This document shows positions 1 to 6,255 of a DNA stretch of 8,274 nucleotides, in pieces; positions within the stretch are counted from its first letter, which is position 1; every line of letters starts with the position of its first letter. The notes beneath the pieces were generated by a model, which was not told the origin of the DNA, did not search any database, and saw nothing but the letters and a program-made list of their open reading frames with translations. Origin of the DNA: Gammaproteobacteria bacterium (lineage in GTDB: Bacteria; Pseudomonadota; Gammaproteobacteria; UBA9214); contig JAOTTU010000085.1 of the NCBI GenBank assembly GCA_029864225.1, positions 1 through 8,274 on the forward strand, written 5' to 3'. The translations under genes were made by a program, and so were the position numbers.

Positions 1-100
1 ATCGGTCTCGGTAAACCGAGCCCTTTCGTTTCTTCGGCTTAGTCAGCCCGCGTTCGGTACCGACGTTCGGTCTCGGCTGTTCGGCTGATGGATCGGTCGG
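1..100. repeat. TCGG-rich low-complexity stretch
   Basis: The tetranucleotide TCGG occurs about nine times in these 100 bases, and GTTCGG and CGGTC variants recur around 54-85. A short perfect hairpin CTCGG-TAAA-CCGAG sits at 7-20 and is followed by a T-rich run. It could be the end of a terminator for a gene left of the window. I see no coding potential here. The origin is unknown; it may be decayed repeat DNA. Confidence 0.4.
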
Positions 101-150
101 AAGGATCCTTGGGGTTCTTCTACTTACTGATATATAAAGGATTTGGTTCG

Positions 151-200
151 TTGGACTCATAATTCCTTGGTCCCAGGTTCGAGTGCTGGTGGGCCCACCA
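151..200 (+). pseudogene. 3' half of a CAU-anticodon tRNA (Met or Ile2), decayed
   Basis: The stretch reads like a tRNA from the anticodon arm to the CCA end. It has an anticodon loop CTCATAA (156-162, anticodon CAT at 158-160), a variable region, and a T arm with the TTCGAGT loop and one stem mismatch. The acceptor 3' strand ends GGGCCCACCA at 191-200. No matching 5' acceptor strand or intact D arm lies upstream; only TTGGTT at 143-148 resembles a D loop. The anticodon stem is poorly paired (three pairs at most, one a wobble), so it is not a working tRNA. A tRNA 3' half standing alone is what integration of an island or phage at a tRNA gene leaves behind. That origin is inferred, and no integrase is seen nearby. 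Confidence 0.7.
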
Positions 201-549
201 ACTTCCATAGAATCATGGCGTAATGACGCTCAGACCGATGGATCATAGTCCCTTGGTGTCGTCATGGCAGTGCCGTTCATCCATGCCATCAGATTCACTA
301 AAGGAAATCCTTGGACCTCCCCAACGCCGATTCGTATCACCTATATGCCCGGAATTTGGAGTCACCCATGTGCGGGTAAGGACAGCAAGACTCATGGCCT
401 GATGACGGCAGAACCGGGGATAAACGGGCTCGGGCAATAAGGTTGCGCGAATTGTGAATTTGATGATGCAGGCATGATATCTGCCTTGGCTGTTTCAGAT
501 GTCCCCCGAATGCGCATGATGATACCGAGATGGCATCTATGGCACTGTC
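201..549. other. Gene-free stretch downstream of the tRNA fragment
   Basis: I see no convincing gene here. A 64-codon minus-strand open frame at 243-437 lacks any protein-like pattern or good ribosome binding site. Two loosely similar segments starting TCATGGC near 213 and 394 both continue with TGATGACG-like sequence. They are too diverged to call a repeat with confidence. No clear terminator for the minus-strand gene ending at 550 is visible. Confidence 0.4.
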
Positions 550-942
550 TTACGCTTCACCTGATACCAGCCACACGTCTGAGTCGTCATAATTGAACAC
601 ATCATCGTCGCTCTCTTCAGCAGCTACATAAGGTGAAATATTCACGGTATCACTGTAGTTGCGCTTCCTCCTTTTCCGACCCTTGAATATTTGGCGCGCC
701 TTTTTGTACCCATCATCTAGTTCCTTTATTAAGGCAGCTTCATTCGGTTTCAGGTCGCGCAGCTTCTTTTCGACAATTTCATTCGAATACTCAATAATTT
801 CCCCACGCTGCAGATTGAACATATAAACTGTTTTCGGATTACCTGTTTCCAGGTGATTGTCCCTTAGCACCGGACTGCTTCGTTTGCCTGCTTCGAGGTA
901 GCCATACCAGCAAGAGGACATGCCATTAGAGTTCCTTGCCAT
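550..942 (-). CDS. Uncharacterised 130-aa protein with basic and acidic C-terminal blocks
   Basis: I do not recognise a named family. The start at 942 is supported by GAGGG on the minus strand seven bases upstream of ATG. The N-terminal half (residues 8-65, starting MSSCWYGYLEAGKR and including the ETGNPKTVYMFNLQRGEI stretch) looks like a compact folded domain with aromatic and charged residues. Residues 66-86 look helical. A very basic patch follows (K87 to R94, KGRKRRKR), then a strongly acidic tail at 109-122 with a run of Asp and Glu. There is no signal peptide or membrane segment, so it is probably cytosolic. The basic patch could contact nucleic acid or the acidic tail, but this is only inference. 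It stands alone, with about 400 bases to the next gene. Protein-like composition and a good ribosome site make it likely real. Confidence 0.7.
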   Translation of the reverse strand: MARNSNGMSSCWYGYLEAGKRSSPVLRDNHLETGNPKTVYMFNLQRGEIIEYSNEIVEKKLRDLKPNEAALIKELDDGYKKARQIFKGRKRRKRNYSDTVNISPYVAAEESDDDVFNYDDSDVWLVSGEA

Positions 943-1308
943 TAAATTGCCCTCATCCCAGAAAGTACACCCACCGGATCACCACTCTCGCCATACCGGG
1001 GTGAATATCTCGATTATCGTACTGGCACATTAAAACTTGAGCAACAAATGAACATTTACTGGCAAGGCCATAAATTATTATAAATTACATGATGTTACTG
1101 CGTTGGATCCATGGGACACCAGTCCCTTTTCTATATGTCATCGGTGGTCAAATCGAACGACCTGTTATGAGCGTCACTCGGAAGTTCGTGGGAGTACCGT
1201 TGGTGGGTGTTTCTGATCTGAGCTATATCCTATTTCAGCCACTTCCGGTCATTTCCCAGATTTCTGTGTACTTCCGGAAAGCCGCAGAAGCGGTCATTCC
1301 CCGCATAA
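943..1308. other. Intergenic region with short repeats and a possible promoter
   Basis: No gene is supported. A minus-strand TATAAT lies at 1077-1082 in an AT-rich patch, with no good -35 box. It could serve the 550-942 gene, leaving a leader of about 130 bases. A small hairpin GGGAC-ACCA-GTCCC followed by TTTT lies at 1113-1130. At 1241-1302 there are two copies of ACTTCCGG (1241-1248, 1270-1277) and two of CGGTCATT (1246-1253 and 1291-1298), related to short motifs in other intergenic parts of the window. Confidence 0.35.
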
Positions 1309-1309
1309 G

Positions 1310-1333
1310 AAAACGACCCCGAAGGGCCGTCTT
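1310..1333 (-). terminator. Rho-independent terminator of the VPLPA-CTERM gene
   Basis: On the minus strand AAGACGGCCC-TTCG-GGGTCGTTTT forms a ten-pair stem with two G-T wobbles and a UUCG tetraloop. The descending arm ends in four T. It begins 11 bases past the stop codon at 1345. The opposite strand also carries a T-rich tail after the stem (CTTTAGTTTTT), so it could work in both directions. Confidence 0.88.
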
Positions 1334-1344
1334 TAGTTTTTCTA

Positions 1345-2034
1345 TTAAGCTAATTTCTTGTGTCTTGATATTCCAACCAACCCCATCAGGCCAGTAACAA
1401 AGAGCCATAAGGCAGCGGGAATGGGGACGGTGGATGTTTTTACCAATAAACTGCCGAGATCTGAATTCTGTTCAACATAGGATACACGCGTGGGATTGGT
1501 GTTGGTGTGGTCCCAGCCAAATCTACCACCCTGGAACGCGCCCGTGAGAACAGTCTCGTTATACAATACCGCAGCAGACCCCCTACATGTAACTCCTTCG
1601 CCGCACTCACCGGTGTGACCGTACAAGAATAACGACCCGTTATTTAAATCATATGGTATTGTGCCGCCATCCTCTGTGGTTGTAGTACCTGGTGTCAAGG
1701 GAGTTGATTTGAGTATTGCAAAATCACTGAGGAAGCTTTCAACTCCTGATGTAACCGTGGCTGCGCCGTGCCAACCATCCAGGCCGTCCCATGCTGTATA
1801 AGACAATAGTAAGTCTTCAACGAGTGAGCGCGATGCGTATTCATAACCAAATAGATCATCACTGGGATTGATAATCCTTGCTTCTACCGTATTTCTGCTC
1901 AAGAGTTGCGTTGCGGATAATTCCAACCACTCGTAATTAACACCGTTGAGTGTATTTAGTACAGTAGCGTTAGCACTTATGGACGCAATCGTTAGCGAGG
2001 CGCACACAGCACCCAGCAGGCGTGATTTCTTCAT
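1345..2034 (-). CDS. VPLPA-CTERM (PEP-CTERM class) exported surface protein, 229 aa
   Basis: ATG at 2034 is chosen over the longer frame opening at 2169. GGAGG lies eight bases upstream, and the product then begins with a typical signal peptide (MKKSRLLG, cleavage near ANA at residues 21-23). The mature part has a Tyr/Trp-containing domain (YEWLELSATQ at 34-43, YGYEYASR-like stretch 63-69, AWDGLDGWHG at 81-90) and Cys144 and Cys150, which could form a disulfide. The C-terminus has the sorting signal: VPIPA at 203-207, a hydrophobic helix at about 208-222, and a basic end RHKK. In this family the tail is handled by an exosortase (EpsH/XrtA type) after Sec export, and proteins usually end up in the outer envelope or extracellular polysaccharide matrix. 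No exosortase lies in the window, so it must be elsewhere. The specific role is unknown. Confidence 0.93.
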   Translation of the reverse strand: MKKSRLLGAVCASLTIASISANATVLNTLNGVNYEWLELSATQLLSRNTVEARIINPSDDLFGYEYASRSLVEDLLLSYTAWDGLDGWHGAATVTSGVESFLSDFAILKSTPLTPGTTTTEDGGTIPYDLNNGSLFLYGHTGECGEGVTCRGSAAVLYNETVLTGAFQGGRFGWDHTNTNPTRVSYVEQNSDLGSLLVKTSTVPIPAALWLFVTGLMGLVGISRHKKLA

Positions 2035-2336
2035 GACTACTTCCTCCGTAAATCCGGTTTTATTATTACAGCCAGTATTTTTTTGTATGGCTGCTTGTTC
2101 GGGTGATGCTGTACTGCACTCACCGGTCTGGATTTCTGTGGAAGCAAATACAGAACGTGTAGGAAACAATATTTACTTCAGACAGCAATATATAAGAAAT
2201 TAAATATTTTTATGGAGAGAGGAATAATCTTGGCGATAAATTGCGTTAATTGTCTTTGATGGATCGGAGGTTGCCGATCCACAACCAGCCCGGTAACGAC
2301 CGCTTACAGTACCTATCGGATCTTTAAGGAAATTTT
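2035..2336. other. Leader and intergenic DNA upstream of the VPLPA-CTERM gene
   Basis: This AT-rich region holds the ribosome binding site (GGAGG on the minus strand, 2043-2047) and presumably the promoter of the minus-strand gene. I found no convincing -35/-10 pair. I also saw none of the sigma-54 TGGCAC-N5-TTGC pattern reported upstream of some PEP-CTERM genes. A perfect inverted repeat GGATCGG-N6-CCGATCC lies at 2261-2280. No gene is supported. Confidence 0.4.
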
Positions 2337-2366
2337 CTGTACTTCCGAGTTGGGTCGCCTCCCGCC
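2337..2366 (+). repeat. CTGTACTTCCGA repeat, copy 1
   Basis: This 30-base segment matches 6359-6388 at 25 of 30 positions; both start CTGTACTTCCGA and share GGGTCG and CTC further on. Both copies lie only in intergenic DNA. A shorter relative (GTGTACTTCCGG) lies at 1266-1277. It is probably a dispersed non-coding repeat. Confidence 0.6.
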
Positions 2367-2454
2367 TTTTAGAGAAATCTTATATAAGCGACTGGTGTAG
2401 GACCGAGTTTGGCCAACAAGGCGGCCTTCCCCGGATTCAGGTGAACTTCATAGA

Positions 2455-2473
2455 TGCCGCAACTTCGGACATT
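2455..2473 (+). repeat. 19-bp exact repeat TGCCGCAACTTCGGACATT, copy 1
   Basis: The 19 bases recur exactly at 4535-4553 in the same orientation, and both copies are intergenic. This copy overlaps by one base the end of the attC-like site. On the minus strand each copy is directly preceded by GTTA or GTT, which hints at a shared junction. Confidence 0.75.
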
Positions 2474-2553
2474 CGTAACGGCAAAAATAACCGGCGCAGC
2501 ACAGCGGCGTCCTAGAGCATTAAACTCGCGCGAAGTTTATTGCCTTGTTATGT
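2473..2553 (-). other. Integron attC-like recombination site (degenerate, solitary)
   Basis: Read on the minus strand, the 81 bases follow the attC plan. R'' is ACATAAC (2547-2553), then a five-base spacer, then L'' AATAAAC. At the other end are L' GGTTATT, a six-base spacer and R' GTTACGA (2473-2479). L'' pairs with L' except for one extra A in L'', matching the extrahelical base known in attC bottom strands. The spacers also pair (GGC with GCC). The centre can form a hairpin AAACT/AGTTT. R' and R'' deviate from GTTRRRY and RYYYAAC, so it is at best weakened. It lies about 110 bases past the stop of the lipoprotein gene at 2663, in the orientation expected for a cassette. No integrase or second attC is visible. 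Confidence 0.5.
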
Positions 2554-2662
2554 GCCAATAGCATCATCCTAAGCGAATGTTATTGCAGCAATGTTATAAC
2601 GATCCCTTACAGCCAATTTTTCCGATTCCCGGATACAGGATATCTGGGTTTCGCATGGATCA

Positions 2663-4018
2663 TTAATTCCAGCAACTGTAGTTATCGTTAGAGCCCGGCG
2701 TACGAAATGGATAGTAGAAAATATGGGACGGGGAAACTTCCCCGCCAGCGGTATAGTAGGCTCCGGCCCATTCGGTCAAGCGGCGTGTGCCGTTAAGGTT
2801 AAAGCGCGTCCGCACCGTCCAGAAATAATGGCTGCAGGGTTGCAGTGGTATCGCCATGGAATAATGTGGCTCAACAAGCCCGGTAACTTCGTGCAGGAGG
2901 GTTCCGGGCTCTACGACCATATGTTTGAGTACGCTGCCTATGTATATACGGACATCGTAGGTAATGTTTGTAAAACCGCCGGCAGGCATGTCGAACGGGC
3001 GCGGAAATGCCTCCCAACTCAGGAGCGGTGTCAGGCTGTCAACATCGACAAAATGCATGCCGCCCCAGCCAAGTTTATGCTTGGCTTTCCCCGTCATTGA
3101 CCTGAAATCCAGATACATTTCCGGCGCCCTCGGGGTGACCGGGGCAAGAATATACTCTGGCACCTGGCGCTCGGGTTTGGCAGTCCCTCGTTCGCGCCAC
3201 GGCGGATAATAAATCAGGTAAAGCTTGTCGACGAGGTTTTCAGTAAGGATACGGTAACCATTCTCAAGCGCCGTGCTGAATCGTAGTCCACCTTCCGTCA
3301 GCCATTGCGCCACCGTTTGGCACTCAATGGTGCGGGAGTAATCCAACGCATCGATGACCGTACCTGTGGCCGCATCAATTTTGCGCCCACGTGCGACCAT
3401 CCTTAGGCATACTAGATCGCCATCTTTACCTGTCCCTTCATAGCGGATCGAAAGAAGGCTCAATTCGAGGAGGCTACCACGCGCAGCGTGTGACAGGGGG
3501 CGATATTCCGGCCGATCCGAGGTTGACTTGGGTCCGATCACCTCCGGCCCTGCCCGGCTAATCAGCTTCTCGGAAATATCCGCCAGATAGATACGTGCTT
3601 TTTCGGCCAGTCTTTCTTGGGCCATTTTGCCATGATCATTCTGCGAAGCCATCTGGATCGGATCTATCTCGGACTTCGGAGCCGCGGTCCATGCGCCGAT
3701 TGAGGCGAGGACGGCTCCTGTGAGCATTGCACAGGGGACAAATATAAACGGTGCAAAAGGTCCGGCGGCAAGTGACGGAGAGCATTCCGCAATGCCTCTG
3801 CCCGCACCCTTCAGCGCTCCGTCGGCCTTACCTGACAATGCGATCTCGATCTCGATTGTCGGGACGAATGTCGCTGCGACGATTTTTACAGGGTAGTCCG
3901 CCGCGCGGTCGACCGAATATAGCGGGGAGTTGCCCTCGCTCATTGTGGCACAGCCACTGATGCTCGCCGCGGCGAAAGCACTCCCAAGTAGTCTGAAAAT
4001 GATAAATGCGAGATGCAT
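2663..4018 (-). CDS. Large envelope lipoprotein with C-terminal FN3-like domain, 451 aa
   Basis: ATG at 4018 is preferred over the GTG at 4153. It puts a lipoprotein signal right at the N-terminus: a hydrophobic stretch and lipobox ISGC with lipidated Cys23. AGGG lies ten bases upstream, a weak ribosome site. Residue 24 is Ala, not Asp, so outer-membrane sorting by Lol is expected. The segment 71-111 is Gly/Ala-rich and hydrophobic and might span or touch a membrane. Residues 130-152 look helical. Residues 182-270 form a beta-rich region (LLELSLLSIRYEG, then VCLRMVARGRK) followed by an amphipathic helix (EWL-like to LVDKLYLIYY). The end, about 327-419, has the strand pattern of a fibronectin type III-like domain (LLSWEAF, YDVRIYIG, YFWTVRTRF, EWAGAYY). 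No enzyme motif is seen and I do not recognise a named family. It may act as a structural or polymer-binding envelope protein; this is inference. Confidence 0.85.
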   Translation of the reverse strand: MHLAFIIFRLLGSAFAAASISGCATMSEGNSPLYSVDRAADYPVKIVAATFVPTIEIEIALSGKADGALKGAGRGIAECSPSLAAGPFAPFIFVPCAMLTGAVLASIGAWTAAPKSEIDPIQMASQNDHGKMAQERLAEKARIYLADISEKLISRAGPEVIGPKSTSDRPEYRPLSHAARGSLLELSLLSIRYEGTGKDGDLVCLRMVARGRKIDAATGTVIDALDYSRTIECQTVAQWLTEGGLRFSTALENGYRILTENLVDKLYLIYYPPWRERGTAKPERQVPEYILAPVTPRAPEMYLDFRSMTGKAKHKLGWGGMHFVDVDSLTPLLSWEAFPRPFDMPAGGFTNITYDVRIYIGSVLKHMVVEPGTLLHEVTGLVEPHYSMAIPLQPCSHYFWTVRTRFNLNGTRRLTEWAGAYYTAGGEVSPSHIFYYPFRTPGSNDNYSCWN

Positions 4019-4147
4019 AGAATCTTTGCCCTGCCGAGTTCGAAGAGACACACCAAAAATACCCTTGTTAGATCGATTTATCTCGCTAACAGCTTGTTTG
4101 TAAGGGGAGTGGCTCGTGGTTCGAAAGCAGTCTAAGTTAAACATAGC

Positions 4148-4165
4148 TCTCACATAATAGTGAGA
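4148..4165 (-). promoter_or_regulatory. Inverted repeat around a -10-like hexamer upstream of the 2663-4018 gene
   Basis: TCTCAC-ATAATA-GTGAGA is a perfect 6-6-6 inverted repeat. Its centre read on the minus strand is TATTAT, a good -10 box. No good -35 box stands 16-18 bases upstream. It could be a promoter with an overlapping operator, giving a leader of about 120 bases to the ATG at 4018. An RNA hairpin is an alternative. Confidence 0.3.
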
Positions 4166-4502
4166 TAGGCAGAATCCGCACTATTGGTAATACTACCGAT
4201 GCGGCCTATCGTATCAATTAACAGTAATATGCCGAAACATATCGTTCATGTAAGTGTGCCTGTGTATATATCTTGGCTAGATGGCAGCCGATAGCGGTCT
4301 GAGTATGAATGTCCGACTACAGTAGATTGTTGCCGTCCAGGCTTTTGGGCTGAAACGCGGGAGTGGGTCGACTCCTGTCTTTTAGATATTTATCAGATAG
4401 TTATTTTCTAAACGACCGGGTACGGTCGGTAACCTGCCGTTCCTAGCTCGCTCATCACCGATTGTTGCAATTCCCGACAAAGACTGGAGTCGGCCAGGGA
4501 AA
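4166..4502. other. Intergenic region with hairpins and repeat fragments
   Basis: No gene is supported. A stem CGACCG-GGTA-CGGTCG lies at 4413-4428; read on the minus strand it is followed by GTTTAGAAAATAA. GAATGTCCGA at 4309-4318 on the plus strand is the reverse complement of part of the 19-bp repeat family. A small inverted repeat GGTA/TACC occurs at 4186-4197. Confidence 0.4.
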
Positions 4503-4529
4503 GACCTTCCTCTGTTTTCAGGGAAGGTC
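4503..4529 (-). terminator. Possible terminator of the 4674-5477 lipoprotein gene
   Basis: On the minus strand GACCTTCCCTG-AAAA-CAGAGGAAGGTC makes an eleven-pair stem with one bulged base and a four-base loop. The tail is only TTTCCC, so termination would be modest. It lies about 145 bases past the stop codon at 4674. It could instead be a structure of the repeat-rich intergenic DNA. Confidence 0.45.
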
Positions 4530-4534
4530 AGGAG

Positions 4535-4553
4535 TGCCGCAACTTCGGACATT
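4535..4553 (+). repeat. 19-bp exact repeat TGCCGCAACTTCGGACATT, copy 2
   Basis: Identical to 2455-2473 and in the same orientation. The flanks differ from those of copy 1, apart from GTT just before it on the minus strand. It lies beside the hairpin at 4503-4529. Unlike copy 1, no attC-like palindrome can be drawn next to it. Confidence 0.75.
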
Positions 4554-4673
4554 AACACTGACGGGTATTCACCTGGTGAGCAGGCTGGCGGAAAGGTTGC
4601 TGGCGGCCAAGGCAAAGACCGGCGCGGCGTAAATCGATTCACCGAAACTTGATTGACGAGCGCAACCCGGTGC

Positions 4674-5477
4674 CTAGTTGTCGGCCTCTTGGATATGCAA
4701 GCCCGCGAGCACTTTGCTGGTATCGATAACGAGGCGATGCTCACCGCCGGAATCGCTGTAAACCAGTACGACCCGCCGCGGCGACGGCGATATGGGGAAA
4801 AACACGTCCGCCTGCGCTTCAGTTCCCTGCTCTAGTGTCAGTGGTAGCAGTGTCTGTCGCTGTTCGATTTCATTGTTGACTGCGCTGTTATTCATGCCGC
4901 GCACCACGCCACCGACTGCGAGAGCAGGACCGATCAGTAACAGCCCTCCGGCGACGGCGCCGGCAGTGCCGGCGCCAGCAGCACCGGCCCCAAGAGTGGA
5001 TCCCAATGCTGCCACTGTACCTACACCAACACCAACCACTGTTACGCCAATGCCCGCGGCGATCATCGTCCCGGTGCCACGACCGGCCTTCACATCCACC
5101 CCAGATCCTTTGTAACGTTTGAGCGCCTTTTTCGTGGCCTTCACCAGCTCCTTTCGATTCGTCCCCGGCACGGCATGAACCTCCTGCATATCTACTACCG
5201 TCAGGCCCGTAATGCGAAGCGACTCTTCCGAAACATTTGAGATGGTGAGCAGGTACTCGTCCCAGTCGGCATTCCGGGCCCACGTGCCCGGACCATCACG
5301 CACGATCACCCAGTCGAGGGTGGCATCCAGTGTTTCATCTGTCGCGCTGGCGAGGGACTCGGTCAGGACCAGCGGTTCCGGGTCTTTCAGGACCTTGGTG
5401 CCGCCACAACCTGTGAGGCTGAACGAGAGCAAAAAGAGCAGACCAGCCAGCAGTGCGGAATGAGCGTTACGGACCAT
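4674..5477 (-). CDS. Envelope lipoprotein with glycine-zipper-like hydrophobic hairpin, 267 aa
   Basis: ATG at 5477 has GAGG seven bases upstream. It gives a classic lipoprotein signal: positive N-end, hydrophobic run at residues 9-20, lipobox LTGC with Cys24. Gly25 follows, so Lol export to the outer membrane is expected. Residues 51-98 look like a beta-sandwich (LDWVIVRDGPG, YLLTISNVSEESLRITGL). Residues 107-130 are Lys-rich and probably helical. Residues 134-194 are almost only Gly, Ala, Val, Thr and Leu, with GxxxG-like spacing, and resemble paired glycine-zipper membrane helices. The C-terminus (209-262) is again beta-rich (LPLTLEQGTEAQADVFFPI, RRVVLVYS). I do not recognise a named family. 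The layout suggests a lipoprotein whose middle inserts into or packs on a membrane. Nothing shows an enzymatic role. Confidence 0.87.
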   Translation of the reverse strand: MVRNAHSALLAGLLFLLSFSLTGCGGTKVLKDPEPLVLTESLASATDETLDATLDWVIVRDGPGTWARNADWDEYLLTISNVSEESLRITGLTVVDMQEVHAVPGTNRKELVKATKKALKRYKGSGVDVKAGRGTGTMIAAGIGVTVVGVGVGTVAALGSTLGAGAAGAGTAGAVAGGLLLIGPALAVGGVVRGMNNSAVNNEIEQRQTLLPLTLEQGTEAQADVFFPISPSPRRVVLVYSDSGGEHRLVIDTSKVLAGLHIQEADN

Positions 5478-5600
5478 GGGTTTACCTCGTTCTGCGCATG
5501 TTTTGTTAGCGCTTATGAGCACAGAAAATGCGAGCGTGCCGCAAAACCGGAATCTTGGGAAGCACTATTTAATGGACGGATCCCGGGCGTTCGACCTCAC

Positions 5601-5631
5601 CGGCTTGCTCTAAAAAAAGCCTGCCAAGCCG
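5601..5631. repeat. Inverted repeat enclosing an A/T run
   Basis: CGGCTTG (5601-5607) and CAAGCCG (5625-5631) are perfect inverted arms around a loop with a run of seven A on the plus strand. On the minus strand the T run lies 17 bases past the stop of the small open frame at 5648. It may be a poor terminator, though the T run sits in the loop rather than after the stem. Confidence 0.3.
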
Positions 5632-5647
5632 TTTCGTGTCGATGGAC

Positions 5648-5975
5648 TCAGTCGTCGTCGGCGTTGTTCCCGTCAGCAATACCGGCAAGTTTTTTCGCCA
5701 GTGACTTTTTCTTTTCCAGGTCCATTTGCCGTGCAATCTGAATGCGCTGTGCCTGCGGCGGCGTATAGGAAGCATAACCCACGTATTTCGTGAGAATCCA
5801 CCCGGAAACCGGCCATCAGACCGGCAACCCCGCCCCTGAATCCCCGACCCAGCCACCACCCGACCGCTCCCGACCCCCTGTCACCGGCTTTCGCCGCCCT
5901 TTTCCTCTTTGTAACAGCCGTGACCCGGCCCACCGGCCGCAGCCCACCCTGCCCATCCCTCACTCGGGCCGGCAT
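5648..5975 (-). pseudogene. Probable frameshifted small Gly-rich membrane protein
   Basis: Two minus-strand frames seem to be halves of one small protein. The upstream frame, from an ATG at 5975, reads basic then Gly-rich (VTKRKRAAKAG, GWWLGRGFRGGVAGLMAGF), like a charged N-terminus and a membrane helix. Near 5800-5815 sense switches to a frame that begins after a TGA at 5816-5818. That frame ends GWILTKYVGYASYTPPQAQR, QMDLEKKKSLAKKLAG and an Asp-rich end at 5648. The second part has the helix and charge pattern of a real C-terminus but no ATG of its own; a GTG at 5782 would give 44 aa. I infer one frameshift, real or a sequencing error. The family is not known to me. Confidence 0.4.
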
Positions 5976-6018
5976 CCATGCCGAGTCATTTGTATTCACG
6001 AATCCTGCTCGCGCCCCG

Positions 6019-6255
6019 TCACACCCATCCATCCGGCGGCGCACGTGAGCCCGGCAACCGCACAACTGCACGGACCGACACCGTCTCCCCCACATGGGCC
6101 AGAATCTTACCGATCACCACTGGGTCTTCGATGCTGGCGAGAGCCTGCCCCGCGAGCGAAGCGAGTGCTTTGGGCATGATCTTCACTGCACCGCCACAGG
6201 TCTGGCAGGTCTCGATATTGATCTTGAACCCGAATTTATCGCACTTTGCCCCGAG
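6019..6255 (-). pseudogene. C-terminal remnant of an IS91-family transposase
   Basis: The minus strand encodes about 78 residues up to a TGA at 6019-6021, open on the other side only to a TAA at 6256-6258, with no start codon. The order FKINIETCQTCGGAVKI, then ASIEDPVVIGKILAH and a RAPP-containing tail is the typical end of IS91/IS801-type rolling-circle (HUH) transposases, including the CxxC pair. The catalytic region is missing, so it cannot transpose. Between VKI and ASIEDP sit 13 codons (6139-6177) where relatives have one. This insert has the repeat-like bases GCGAGC-GAA-GCGAG. I recognise the family from memory; no search was run. Confidence 0.85.

Noticed and set aside
120..200. A complete functional tRNA
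   Set aside because: No 5' acceptor strand pairs with GGGCCCA, the D arm is absent and the anticodon stem is mismatched.
1089..1397. Plus-strand open frame of 102 codons
   Set aside because: It runs over the terminator and into the 3' end of the VPLPA-CTERM gene on the other strand, and its product has no domain-like pattern.
2369..2536. Minus-strand open frame of about 55 codons with a protein-like end (NPGKAALLAKLGPT)
   Set aside because: It crosses the attC-like site and the 19-bp repeat and has no start codon with a ribosome site; such frames arise by chance across attC sites.
2723..3209. Plus-strand open frames opposite the 451-aa lipoprotein
   Set aside because: They are antisense shadows; the minus frame carries the signal peptide, lipobox and domain pattern.
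4554..4660. A second attC site next to repeat copy 2
   Set aside because: Only GTTA at the junction fits; no matching R'' and L'' arms can be paired.
4382..4744. Minus-strand open frame of 120 codons
   Set aside because: It overlaps the end of the lipoprotein gene in another frame, spans two hairpins and a repeat, and its product looks random.
4792..5283. Open frames on both strands over the Gly/Ala-rich part of the 267-aa lipoprotein
   Set aside because: GC-rich codons for Gly and Ala keep other frames open; the products are low-complexity.
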